DNA from: a virus
Reading direction: 5' to 3' (one strand)
IMG/VR virus record: IMGVR_UViG_3300000117_000186
Location: 9-27,098 of that record
Length of the DNA: 27,090 nucleotides
This document shows positions 11,202 to 19,150 of the stretch, in pieces; position 1 is the first letter of the stretch; each line of letters begins with the position of its first letter. The translations under genes and the position numbers were made by a program. The notes under the pieces are model-generated. The model was not told the origin of the DNA. It made no database searches and worked only from the letters and a program-made list of their open reading frames with translations.

Positions 11202-13634
11202 ATGTTACCATTTGAATATTTAAGGGAACAATTAGAACTAGAAAAAGACATGAGAGAACGAGGTATTAATCGTTTTAACAAAAGGGTCACTGACCACAAA
11301 CAAAGGGGCGAGGAGAGTTTTGCTAACTATGGAAAGACCCTATTAGCAAATTCAATACAGCCTTTATCAGACGCCATACATAAGTACGTAGAAGAGGGTG
11401 AACAGACAAAGGGGGTAGTACCTATAGCTAGGAAGCTTTTAGGTCTCATAGAGCCTAATATTGCTGCATTAGTCACTGCTAAATCAGTTATTAATTCTAT
11501 CACTATTTCCCGGAAGTTAACAAGTGCAGCAATTAATGTTGCAAGTAAAATAGAAGACGAGACGGCACTACGATTATTTGAGGAGTCAAATCCTGAACAC
11601 TATGGAATTGTTAAAGCTGACCTAGATAAGAGGTCATTTGGTTATCAATATAAAAGAAGGAAGCTTAGAGAGTCAGCCCAAAAAAATAATATTGAGTGGA
11701 CTCAATGGACTAGGGGCGAAAAGGTACACGTAGGTTACAAGCTAATAGAACTTATGTGTGTCTCAACTGGGCTATCTAAAATTGAAATGTTGCCTAAAAG
11801 AAAACGCCTTGAAAGAACTTTATTAGCAACAGATGAAACATTACGTTGGATTAATAGTCGTAATGATTTCTTAGAGGTTCTGGCCCCAGAATACTTTCCA
11901 ACAATAGTACCACCTAGAATGTGGGAAGAAGGAAAGGCTCAAGGTGGTGGCTATTACTCAAGACATATAAAACCCTTGGCATTAGTAAAATATCATAATC
12001 GAAAAAACCTAAAGAATTTAGAAGATGTGAAAATGCCGATTGTTTATAAGGCAGTTAACGCACAACAAAATACACCATATAAAATTAATCATTTTATTTT
12101 TAATGTTTTAAAGAAAGCATGGGATAAAAATATATCTATTGGTGGTTTACCTAAAGCAGAGTTAGAAGAGATACCTTCTAAACCACATGACATTGAAACA
12201 AATGCCGAGGCTAGGAAAAAGTATAGACAAGAAGCTGTTATAGTTCACACAGAAAATGCTAGACAAAAATCTAAAAGATTATTGTTTGCTAAAGTTATGT
12301 GGATTGCTGAAATGTTTTTAGATAAAGTTTTTTACCATTGCCATACATTAGATTTTAGGTCACGTTGTTACCAAGTTACAAATTATCTCAACGGACAAGG
12401 AGTTGACTTTGCAAAAGCATTACATCTTTTTGGAACTGGTAAAAAAATTACCGAAGAAAATAATGGGGCGTATTGGTTAGCAGTTACCGGGGCTGGACTT
12501 TATGGAATTGACAAAGTTACAAGAGACGAGCAAGTGCAATGGGTCAATGAAAACTTTGATGTCTTTAAAGAAATGCAAGAAGACCCATACACAAATAGAG
12601 AATGGGAAAAAGCTGATAAGCCTTTTCAATTCTTAGCTTGGTGTAATGAATGGGTGCAGTTTCAAGAACATGGTTACGGATATGAAAGTAGTTTTATCTG
12701 TTCTCAAGACGGTTCATGTAATGGTATTCAACACTACGCAGCAATTCTAAAACATAGAGGTACTGCTGAAGCTGTTAATCTAAGTAACAGTGACGTTCCA
12801 CAAGATGTTTATACAGTTGTTAAAGACAAAGGTATTGAAAATTTAAAGAACATGACTGACAGTCCATTTGCAAAACTTTGGCTAGACTATGGAGTTAAAC
12901 GCTCAACAGTTAAGCGTCCTATTATGACAAGTCCTTATGGCTCTACTAGATATTCTTGTAGTGATTTTGTTGATGAAAATTTAGTCAAAAGAAAAGACGC
13001 TGGAGAGGAACACCCATTTGGAAGTGGTAAGTTAGCTTTTGAAGCGTGTTCGTTTATGGCTGGAGTAATATGGGACAGCATGGGTGAGGTTTTATCAGCA
13101 CCAAGGCAAGGAATGGATTATCTTAAAAAGAGTGCAAGTATTCTTGCTAAGAATGGTCACCCTATTGTTTGGTATAATCCTGTAGGATTTCCTGTCATAC
13201 AAGATTACCCGGAATTTAAGTCAATGAGAGTTAAGACAAAACTTTTTGGTGAAGTAATTAAACCAAGAATAAATGTTGAAACAGAAAAACTATCAGTACT
13301 TAAAGCGAGTAACGGACTTCCACCTAACTTTATCCATGCACAAGATTCAGCACACATGATGTTAACTGTTTCTAACGCTTACGATAAAGGTCTTACACAT
13401 TTTTGTAATGTGCATGATAGTTTTGGTACACTTGCTGCTGACAGCCAAGTACTTGCTGAAACAATAAGAGAGTCGTTTGTTGAAATGTATTCAAAGAGTT
13501 GTCCCTTGGAAGATTTTAAGGAAACAATTAAGCCAATACTAAATGACAAACAAAAAAGTAAACTTCCTGAAGTTCCTGAAAAAGGTGACTTCAATATTGA
13601 GGAAGTTTTAAAGAGCGAATTTTTCTTCGCTTAA
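11202..13634 (+). CDS. T7-like single-subunit DNA-directed RNA polymerase
   Basis: The 810-aa product (T7: 883) has the T7 landmarks: LDFRSRCYQVTNYLNGQGVD, SQDGSCNGIQHY with catalytic Asp503 (T7 Asp537), RSTVKRPIMTSPYG with Lys571 and Tyr579 (T7 Lys631/Tyr639), PPNFIHAQDSAHM and VHDSFGT with catalytic Asp739 (T7 Asp812). The C-terminus EFFFA resembles the aromatic foot FAFA of T7. The start follows AGAAGGAG. It would transcribe the middle and late genes from the repeated TAGTACCC promoters. It has its own such promoter (P2) and hairpins before it, so it is probably autocatalytic once triggered. It lies just beyond attP. Confidence 0.97.
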   Translation: MLPFEYLREQLELEKDMRERGINRFNKRVTDHKQRGEESFANYGKTLLANSIQPLSDAIHKYVEEGEQTKGVVPIARKLLGLIEPNIAALVTAKSVINSITISRKLTSAAINVASKIEDETALRLFEESNPEHYGIVKADLDKRSFGYQYKRRKLRESAQKNNIEWTQWTRGEKVHVGYKLIELMCVSTGLSKIEMLPKRKRLERTLLATDETLRWINSRNDFLEVLAPEYFPTIVPPRMWEEGKAQGGGYYSRHIKPLALVKYHNRKNLKNLEDVKMPIVYKAVNAQQNTPYKINHFIFNVLKKAWDKNISIGGLPKAELEEIPSKPHDIETNAEARKKYRQEAVIVHTENARQKSKRLLFAKVMWIAEMFLDKVFYHCHTLDFRSRCYQVTNYLNGQGVDFAKALHLFGTGKKITEENNGAYWLAVTGAGLYGIDKVTRDEQVQWVNENFDVFKEMQEDPYTNREWEKADKPFQFLAWCNEWVQFQEHGYGYESSFICSQDGSCNGIQHYAAILKHRGTAEAVNLSNSDVPQDVYTVVKDKGIENLKNMTDSPFAKLWLDYGVKRSTVKRPIMTSPYGSTRYSCSDFVDENLVKRKDAGEEHPFGSGKLAFEACSFMAGVIWDSMGEVLSAPRQGMDYLKKSASILAKNGHPIVWYNPVGFPVIQDYPEFKSMRVKTKLFGEVIKPRINVETEKLSVLKASNGLPPNFIHAQDSAHMMLTVSNAYDKGLTHFCNVHDSFGTLAADSQVLAETIRESFVEMYSKSCPLEDFKETIKPILNDKQKSKLPEVPEKGDFNIEEVLKSEFFFA

Positions 13635-13637
13635 TAC

Positions 13638-13653
13638 AATCCACTAGTGGGTT
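13638..13653 (+). terminator. Hairpin between RNA polymerase gene and promoter P3
   Basis: AATCCAC-TA-GTGGGTT forms a 7-bp stem with one wobble immediately after the polymerase stop, overlapping the start of the P3 element. No T-tract follows, so it may pause or process RNA rather than terminate. Confidence 0.45.
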
Positions 13654-13655
13654 AA

Positions 13656-13676
13656 TAGTACCCCTATATGAACCAA
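13656..13676 (+). promoter_or_regulatory. Candidate phage RNA polymerase promoter P3 (replication genes)
   Basis: A third exact copy of TAGTACCCCTATATGAACCA, 12 bp before the 33-aa ORF that leads into SSB. It should drive SSB, endonuclease I and possibly genes beyond the terminator at 14826. Confidence 0.78.
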
Positions 13677-13687
13677 AGGAGTTAACT

Positions 13688-13789
13688 ATGGTTAAAGAAG
13701 AATACAGAAATTTGCCACTTGATGTGGCAGTTGACATGATGAACAGAGGGTTCATCTTGGAAGAAATAGAAGAGGACGAAAATGCCTAA
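13688..13789 (+). CDS. 33-aa acidic microprotein
   Basis: ATG 13688 follows AAAGGAG. The product, MVKEEYRNLPLDVAVDMMNR and then GFILEEIEEDENA, is acidic and likely helical. Its last codons overlap the SSB start by 8 bp. It is the first gene of the P3 transcript. In T7 the equivalent region has small inhibitors and unknown proteins, but I see no match. Confidence 0.55.
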   Translation: MVKEEYRNLPLDVAVDMMNRGFILEEIEEDENA

Positions 13790-14399
13790 AATAAATTATA
13801 CTAAAATTGTAACACCGTCAGGTATTGCACAATACCCTTGGCTTCATGCTCCTGATACTAAGTTTAGTGAAGTAGGTGACTACCGAACTAATTTAATTAT
13901 TAGTAAAGATGAAGCTAAAGATTTAATTTCTAAAATTAATACAGTCATTGAGGAAGCTGTTACTCTTGGAAAAGAGAAGAGCAAAGGGAAACAAGTTAAA
14001 CAAGCAGACCCACCATATTTTGATGAGGTTGATGATGACGGTAACCCTACCGGAAATGTTATCTTTAAATTTAAATGTAAAGCAAAGATAACTACAAAGA
14101 CTGGTGAAACATTTCCTAATAAACCAGTTGTTGTAGACGCAAAAGGAAAGCCAATTCAAAATGTAAATATTTGGGGTGGTTCAGAAATTAAAGTTAGTGC
14201 TGAATTAATTCCATACTTTACATCAATGGTAGGGGCTGGAGTTTCTATGCGTCTAAAAGCTGCTCAAGTACTTAAATTAGTTGAAGGTAATAATTCTTCT
14301 TTCGGATTTAAAGAAGAGGAAGGCTACCAACACGCTCCCACAGTGGAAGAATTTGAGGAAAGACATGAGGAAAAGGTATCAGACGAAGAGGACTTCTAA
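13782..14399 (+). CDS. ssb: Single-stranded DNA-binding protein (T7 gp2.5-like)
   Basis: The 205-aa product has the OB-fold pattern of the gp2.5/DUF2815 group: TPSGIAQYPWLHAPDTKF at the N-terminus, a YRTNLIIS strand, VIFKFKCKAKI, NIWGGSEIKVSAELIPYF and GAGVSMRLKAAQVLKL. It ends in an acidic tail closing with SDEEDF; the terminal Phe on an acidic tail is the gp2.5 hallmark used to contact polymerase and helicase. It coats replication-fork ssDNA. The endonuclease I gene starts within its last 35 bases. Confidence 0.85.
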   Translation: MPKINYTKIVTPSGIAQYPWLHAPDTKFSEVGDYRTNLIISKDEAKDLISKINTVIEEAVTLGKEKSKGKQVKQADPPYFDEVDDDGNPTGNVIFKFKCKAKITTKTGETFPNKPVVVDAKGKPIQNVNIWGGSEIKVSAELIPYFTSMVGAGVSMRLKAAQVLKLVEGNNSSFGFKEEEGYQHAPTVEEFEERHEEKVSDEEDF

Positions 14400-14775
14400 A
14401 TACCGTTCAGGATTAGAAGTGCAAATTGCTGAACAATTAATTTCCGAACACGTTGACTTTGAATATGAAAGTAAAGTCATCAAATATACCAAACCCCAAA
14501 AGGTGCATAGATACACACCAGATTTTATCTTAGAGAAAAAGAAAGGTGGTATCATGCACATAGAGGGTAAAGGAAGATTTTTAACAGCAGATAAACAAAA
14601 GACTTTATTAGTAAAAGAACAATATCCTAAACTTGATTTACGATTTGTCTTTTCTAATTCTAAGACAAAGATTTCTAAAAAATCAAAAACTACTTACGCC
14701 ATGTGGTGTGAGAAACATGGTTTTAAATACGCAGACAAATTTATTCCGAAGGAGTGGCTAAATGAAATAAAGTAG
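14365..14775 (+). CDS. Endonuclease I, Holliday junction resolvase (T7 gp3-like)
   Basis: I start at ATG 14365, which has GAGGAAA upstream and aligns with the T7 start, rather than at the TTG 14281. The 136-aa product shows KYRSGLEVQIAEQL (Glu18), HRYTPDFIL (Asp53) and HIEGKGRF (Glu67, Lys69), the four catalytic residues of T7 endonuclease I, followed by LRFVFSNSKTKI and CEKHGFKYADKFIPKEWL. It resolves branched phage DNA and helps degrade host DNA. It overlaps the SSB gene and ends before the terminator at 14826. Confidence 0.93.
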   Translation: MRKRYQTKRTSKYRSGLEVQIAEQLISEHVDFEYESKVIKYTKPQKVHRYTPDFILEKKKGGIMHIEGKGRFLTADKQKTLLVKEQYPKLDLRFVFSNSKTKISKKSKTTYAMWCEKHGFKYADKFIPKEWLNEIK

Positions 14776-14825
14776 TATATAAGATTTGAGAGGCGTTACT
14801 TTTCATAGGGTAACCCTTTCGTAGT

Positions 14826-14861
14826 GCCGACTTGGATACCCTCTGAGTCGGCTTTATTTTT
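14826..14861 (+). terminator. Rho-independent terminator after endonuclease I
   Basis: GCCGACT (14826-14832) pairs with AGTCGGC (14846-14852) over 13 nt and is followed by TTTATTTTT. A small palindrome AGGGTAACCCT (14807-14817) precedes it. It would reduce transcription into the replication genes. Confidence 0.8.
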
Positions 14862-14888
14862 ACCCAAAAAATTTTTAAGGATTATGCA

Positions 14889-16472
14889 ATGGAAGAAAGC
14901 GATTTTCTTTACCATGCACCTTGCTCTGAATGTGGCTCAAAAGATAACGTAGCTGTTTATTCAGATAACCACGGACATTGTTTTGGTTGTGGTCAATATT
15001 ATTCTAACTACAACAACGAGGACAAGCCATTGAAAGAAGTTAATTCTGATTTAGTATCAGGTGAAACAAGGCCATTAGTTAAACGTAAAATAAATAAAGA
15101 AACAGTTAATAAATTTAATTACAAAATTGGTAAGTATAATAATGCTACTGTTCAAATTGCAAACTACTACGACAAAAATAACACATTAGTTGCACAGAAA
15201 TTACGTTACCCAAATAAATCTTTTCAATGGATAGGGGATAGCAAACAAGCTGTACTCTTTGGACAAAACTTATGGCGTGATGGTGGTAAGCAAGTGTGTG
15301 TAGTTGAAGGCGAGATAGACGCAATGAGTTTATCTCAAATACAAAATAATAGATGGGCTGTAGTATCTGTTAAGACTGGCAGCCAAGGTGCTAAAAAAGA
15401 TTTACAACAACAATTAGAATGGCTTGAGAAATTTGAAAAAATTATTCTTATGTTTGATAATGATGAAGCTGGTAAAAAAGCATCAGAGGATTGCTCTAAA
15501 TTATTTACACCAAACAAATGTAGAATAGCAACACTACCACGTAAAGACCCTAACGAGATGTTAGTAGCCGGGGAAACAAAACAATTAATAGATTGTATGT
15601 GGGGTGCTAAAGAGTATCGACCTGATGGAATAATTTCTGGCCAAGATATTTTTGAAACATTGGTAAAGGAAGATGACACAGAAACAATTCCATATCCATT
15701 TGAGTGCTTGAATAAAAAAACACTTGGAATGAGAAGAAGAGAATTAATAACTGTAACTTCAGGAACAGGACAAGGTAAGTCTCAATTGTGTAGGCAAATT
15801 GCTCATCACTTAATTAAGCAAGGTGAGAGTGTTGGTTACATTGCCTTAGAGGAAAGCGTTAAGCGTACTGCTCTAGGTATTATGGGAATAGATTTACAAA
15901 AACCATTACACTTAACAAAAGAAGGGGTCAGTGAAGATGACTTTAGAAATAGTTTTAGTTCAACAGTGGGTAGTGGTTTACTTTATTTATATGATAGTTT
16001 TGGAAGTACCGAGTCTGAGAATCTCTTATCCAAAATTCGTTATCTTGCTAAAGGTCTTGGTGTACGGTGGGTTATTCTTGACCATCTTTCAATTGTCATT
16101 TCTGGTTTAGAAAGTTTAGACGAAAGAAAATTAATTGATGTCACAATGACTAAGCTTAGAACCTTAGTTGAAGAGACAGGTATAGGATTAATTTTAGTTT
16201 CACATTTAAGAAGACCAGAAGGTAACAAAGGATACGAGGACGGAGTACAAACTTCTCTTAATTCTTTGAGAGGTAGTCATGCTATCAGTCAACTTAGTGA
16301 TGGCGTTATATCTTTAGAGAGAAATCAAAATGATGAAGAAAAGAAAAATTATACAACAGTTAGAGTATTAAAGAATAGACATAACGGTGACACAGGAAAA
16401 TGTGGAACACTATTCTTTGATGATGAAACTTCTTGTTTAATTGAAACAACGGAGTCAGCTAATGACTTCTGA
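14889..16472 (+). CDS. Primase-helicase (T7 gp4-like)
   Basis: The 527-aa product (T7 gp4A: 566) carries all parts of the bifunctional protein. There is an N-terminal zinc finger (Cys12, Cys15, Cys31, Cys34) and a TOPRIM primase domain with VVEGEIDAM (Glu140) and LMFDNDEAG (Asp190, Asp192). The C-terminal RecA-like helicase has TSGTGQGKSQ with Lys297 as Walker A, RWVILDHLSIV as Walker B and SHLRRPEG as the sensing motif. It unwinds the fork as a hexamer and makes RNA primers. The acidic end (ETTESANDF, terminal Phe) matches the T7 helicase tail that touches the polymerase. The next ORF starts inside its last codons. Confidence 0.96.
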   Translation: MEESDFLYHAPCSECGSKDNVAVYSDNHGHCFGCGQYYSNYNNEDKPLKEVNSDLVSGETRPLVKRKINKETVNKFNYKIGKYNNATVQIANYYDKNNTLVAQKLRYPNKSFQWIGDSKQAVLFGQNLWRDGGKQVCVVEGEIDAMSLSQIQNNRWAVVSVKTGSQGAKKDLQQQLEWLEKFEKIILMFDNDEAGKKASEDCSKLFTPNKCRIATLPRKDPNEMLVAGETKQLIDCMWGAKEYRPDGIISGQDIFETLVKEDDTETIPYPFECLNKKTLGMRRRELITVTSGTGQGKSQLCRQIAHHLIKQGESVGYIALEESVKRTALGIMGIDLQKPLHLTKEGVSEDDFRNSFSSTVGSGLLYLYDSFGSTESENLLSKIRYLAKGLGVRWVILDHLSIVISGLESLDERKLIDVTMTKLRTLVEETGIGLILVSHLRRPEGNKGYEDGVQTSLNSLRGSHAISQLSDGVISLERNQNDEEKKNYTTVRVLKNRHNGDTGKCGTLFFDDETSCLIETTESANDF

Positions 16473-16659
16473 GTATTGGACTGTAACAGAAGAGATTTCT
16501 AATGCTATTAAATTTACAAAAGCTAATCCATTTATTGAAGTAACAATACAAGTACCAAATTTAGCAACAAAACTTTCAGCCGATTTAACATTGAATGAAT
16601 TATCAATTATGGAAGAGGCAGCGACTAGAGTTGTAGTTGAGATTGCTACGGTTCATTAA
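16462..16659 (+). CDS. Hypothetical 65-aa protein
   Basis: ATG 16462 overlaps the helicase end by 11 bp, with GGAG upstream. The product is a small alpha/beta protein (YWTVTEEISNAIKFTKANPF, then IEVTIQVPNLATKLSADLT). Its stop overlaps the next start (TAATG). No family recognised. Its place between helicase and polymerase suggests a replication accessory. Confidence 0.6.
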   Translation: MTSEYWTVTEEISNAIKFTKANPFIEVTIQVPNLATKLSADLTLNELSIMEEAATRVVVEIATVH

Positions 16660-16778
16660 TGGAAATTTGGGAAGCTTGGTTACTTGCAATGGTAACAATA
16701 AACACAGTTCAAAATGTAATAGTATTTTTTGTAGGAAGGAAATTTAAGCGTGAAAAAAAGACAAATAAAACTACCTAG
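16659..16778 (+). CDS. 39-aa single-TM microprotein
   Basis: The ORF starts in a TAATG overlap and ends 29 bp inside the next gene. The product MEIWEAWLLAMVTINTVQNV plus IVFFVGRKF has one membrane helix and a very basic tail (KRE KKTNKTT). Overlaps on both sides favour translation. Membrane microproteins beside replication genes recur in this window (also 21952). Function unknown. Confidence 0.5.
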   Translation: MEIWEAWLLAMVTINTVQNVIVFFVGRKFKREKKTNKTT

Positions 16779-17043
16779 CATACCATTTAACTATGGGTTC
16801 TATGTTGCTTATTGGAAAGACATTGAGTCAGACCCTTCATGGAAAGAAATGTCAGAAGCATTGAAATCTAAGCCATGTGTTTGTGTTAGCACAGGTTGGC
16901 TTATAAAAAAAGATGAAGATGTTCATATTCTAATGAGTGATTTTAATTATAAAAAAGATAACACTTTAGGTGACGCAGGTTCTTCTACGGTCATTCCTTC
17001 TTGTAACATTATTAAATTAGTAAAGGTAAATTTGAATGTCTAG
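16750..17043 (+). CDS. Hypothetical 97-aa protein
   Basis: GTG 16750 has AGGAAGGAAA upstream. The product has a basic N-terminus (KKRQIKLPSIPFNYGFYVAY), a WKDIESDPSWKEM helix, and strands CVCVSTGWLIKKDEDVHILM. It looks like a compact soluble alpha/beta domain. It overlaps the polymerase start by 8 bp. I recall similar small proteins before polA in marine T7-like phages but no function. Confidence 0.65.
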   Translation: MKKRQIKLPSIPFNYGFYVAYWKDIESDPSWKEMSEALKSKPCVCVSTGWLIKKDEDVHILMSDFNYKKDNTLGDAGSSTVIPSCNIIKLVKVNLNV

Positions 17044-18754
17044 TTATGTATTTGATATAGAAACAAACGGATTACTTGATGATGTGTCACAGCTTCATTG
17101 TCTTGTCTTAAAAGACATAGATACAAATGAAATTACATCATACACTAGAGACAATTGGTGGGAAGGGACAAACAAATTAGAAAAAGCTGAAACTATAATT
17201 GGACATAATATTATTAAGTATGACATTCCAGCATTAGAAAAACTTTTTCAATTTAAAACTAAAGCTAAAGTATTTGATACTCTAGTAGCAACACGCCTAA
17301 TTTGGTCAGACTTAATGGAGTCAGACATGACTAGAGTCCATACAAAAGATTTTCCAAGGCAATTAGTCAACAAGCACAGCTTAAAAGCATGGGGAGTTAG
17401 ACTAGGAAATTATAAACAACAGATTGAAACTGATTGGTCAGAGTATAATGAAGAAATGCTTGAGTATTGTATTCAAGATGTAGAAGTTACTTATACTTTA
17501 TACCGAAAAATTTTGGAGCAAAAATATTCAGAGCAATCATTAGAACTTGAACACGCTGTAACTGATTTAATAGGTAGGCAAGAAAGATATGGCATAATGT
17601 TTGATAAAGAAAAAGCAACAGCCTTGTATTCTGAATTGTCTAGTGAAAGAGAAAACATTAGAAAAGAAATGGAAGAAACTTTTTTACCTATAACTATTAA
17701 AAGAGTTTCTGAAAAAACAGGTAAGCAATTAAAAGATAAAGTCATTGAGTTTAATCCTTCAAGCAGACAACACATTGCTAATAGATTGCAAACTAAATAC
17801 GATTGGAAACCAAAAGAGTTTACTCCTGATGGTAAACCAAAAGTAGATGATAAAGTTTTAAATAGTTTAGATTATCCTGAAGCTAAATTATTAGCACGTT
17901 ATTTCTTATTAGAAAAACGCATTGGTATGTTAGCAGAAGGCAGTAATGCTTATTTAAAATTAGAAAAGAATGGACGCTTACACGGTACAGTTAATACAAA
18001 CAATGCTGTTACCGGGAGAGCGACTGCAAGTAGACCTAACTTACAACAAGTCCCGGCTGTTAACATTCCTTATGGAAAACAGTTTAGAGAATTGTTTACT
18101 GTACCACCTACTAAATCTTTAGTTGGGATTGACGTTTCAGGATTAGAGTTACGCCTACTTGGACACTATATAGCAAAGTTTGATAATGGTAAGTATGCTG
18201 ACATTGTAGTCAATGGTGACATACATACTACAAATCAAAAACTAGCTGGACTAGATACAAGAGACGCAAGTAAGCGTTTTCTGTATGCTTGGCTTTACGG
18301 CGCTGGAGTGGCAAAGATAGCAGAGGTTACTGGTAAATCAAATCGTGACGCAGCTAGAGTAAGAAAACAATTTCTTAATAGGCTACCAGCATTAAGTAAA
18401 TTAATTGAGCAAGTTAAACAAGTTGCAGAGCGTGGCTATTTACTTGGTCTTGATAAAAGAAAAGTTAAAGTAAGAAATCAACACAGTGCATTGAATACTT
18501 TATTACAAAGTGCTGGTGCTATTGTTTGTAAACAATGGCTAGTTGAATTTGATAAAGCTGTTAGTCATATCAAAGGTGTTCAACAATTGTTGTGGGTACA
18601 TGATGAGATACAAGTTGAATGTGATAAAGACAAAGCAGAAGAAGTAGGAAAGTTAGCTGTCGAATGTATTAAACGAACTGGCGAACATTTCAAATTAAGA
18701 GTGCCATTAACTGGCGAATATAAAATCTCAAATAATTGGAGTGGAACGCATTAA
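17036..18754 (+). CDS. polA: DNA polymerase, family A (T7 gp5-like)
   Basis: The 572-aa product (T7 gp5: 704) has the exonuclease motifs FDIETNG (Asp7, Glu9), GHNIIKYDIPAL and YCIQDVEVTYTLY, then polymerase motif A GIDVSGLELR (Asp366), motif B around SKRFLYAWLYGAG and motif C WVHDEIQVE (Asp523). Tyr417 stands where T7 has Tyr526 and E. coli Pol I has Phe762. Between EETF (thumb) and IEFNPSSRQHI only about 20 residues are present, whereas T7 has its roughly 75-residue thioredoxin-binding loop there; so this enzyme seems to lack that processivity insert. It replicates the phage genome with the primase-helicase and SSB. Confidence 0.96.
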   Translation: MSSYVFDIETNGLLDDVSQLHCLVLKDIDTNEITSYTRDNWWEGTNKLEKAETIIGHNIIKYDIPALEKLFQFKTKAKVFDTLVATRLIWSDLMESDMTRVHTKDFPRQLVNKHSLKAWGVRLGNYKQQIETDWSEYNEEMLEYCIQDVEVTYTLYRKILEQKYSEQSLELEHAVTDLIGRQERYGIMFDKEKATALYSELSSERENIRKEMEETFLPITIKRVSEKTGKQLKDKVIEFNPSSRQHIANRLQTKYDWKPKEFTPDGKPKVDDKVLNSLDYPEAKLLARYFLLEKRIGMLAEGSNAYLKLEKNGRLHGTVNTNNAVTGRATASRPNLQQVPAVNIPYGKQFRELFTVPPTKSLVGIDVSGLELRLLGHYIAKFDNGKYADIVVNGDIHTTNQKLAGLDTRDASKRFLYAWLYGAGVAKIAEVTGKSNRDAARVRKQFLNRLPALSKLIEQVKQVAERGYLLGLDKRKVKVRNQHSALNTLLQSAGAIVCKQWLVEFDKAVSHIKGVQQLLWVHDEIQVECDKDKAEEVGKLAVECIKRTGEHFKLRVPLTGEYKISNNWSGTH

Positions 18755-19131
18755 TGAAAAATACAAAATTTGATTTAGACTTAAAGTATGGTCAAGAGAG
18801 AGAACAAAAAGTTGCAGCTTTATTAGACCAAGATAAAAATAAAATAGAAGTTAAAACTGAAAGGGATTGGTGGGCTAAGACTGGTAACATAGCTATTGAA
18901 ATAGAAAACTATGGTAAACCTAGTGGCTTACATAAAACCGAGGCTGACTATTGGGTACATATATTATCAATTGGAAAAGAAGATTATTGTAAACTAATAT
19001 TTGATGTACCTAAACTGAAAAAGATTGCAGAAAAATTTAAAGATAATTTTAAAATGATTGGTGATAACCATGCAAGTAAGTGCATTCTTATTCCCTTATC
19101 TGAATTGTTTCAGAAAAAAAATTTAACATAA
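18754..19131 (+). CDS. PD-(D/E)XK-like nuclease-fold protein
   Basis: ATG 18754, one base inside the polymerase stop (TTAATG), is the likely start; TTG/ATG positions upstream lie in polA. The 125-aa product has KYGQEREQKVAALL (helix with Glu), Asp25, then KIEVKTERDWW (Glu32-x-Lys34), TGNIAIEIENYGKPSGL and KTEADYWVHIL. This motif set is common to a small phage family near polA that I associate with PD-(D/E)XK nucleases. A role in DNA processing or host DNA breakdown is inferred, not shown. Confidence 0.65.
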   Translation: MKNTKFDLDLKYGQEREQKVAALLDQDKNKIEVKTERDWWAKTGNIAIEIENYGKPSGLHKTEADYWVHILSIGKEDYCKLIFDVPKLKKIAEKFKDNFKMIGDNHASKCILIPLSELFQKKNLT

Positions 19132-19150
19132 CCTATCCACTGGAGGATTG

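Noticed and set aside
15335-15679. Minus-strand ORFs such as this one, and those in RNA polymerase, NrdA and NrdB
   Set aside because: They lie opposite well-supported genes, have no ribosome binding sites and look like antisense translations.
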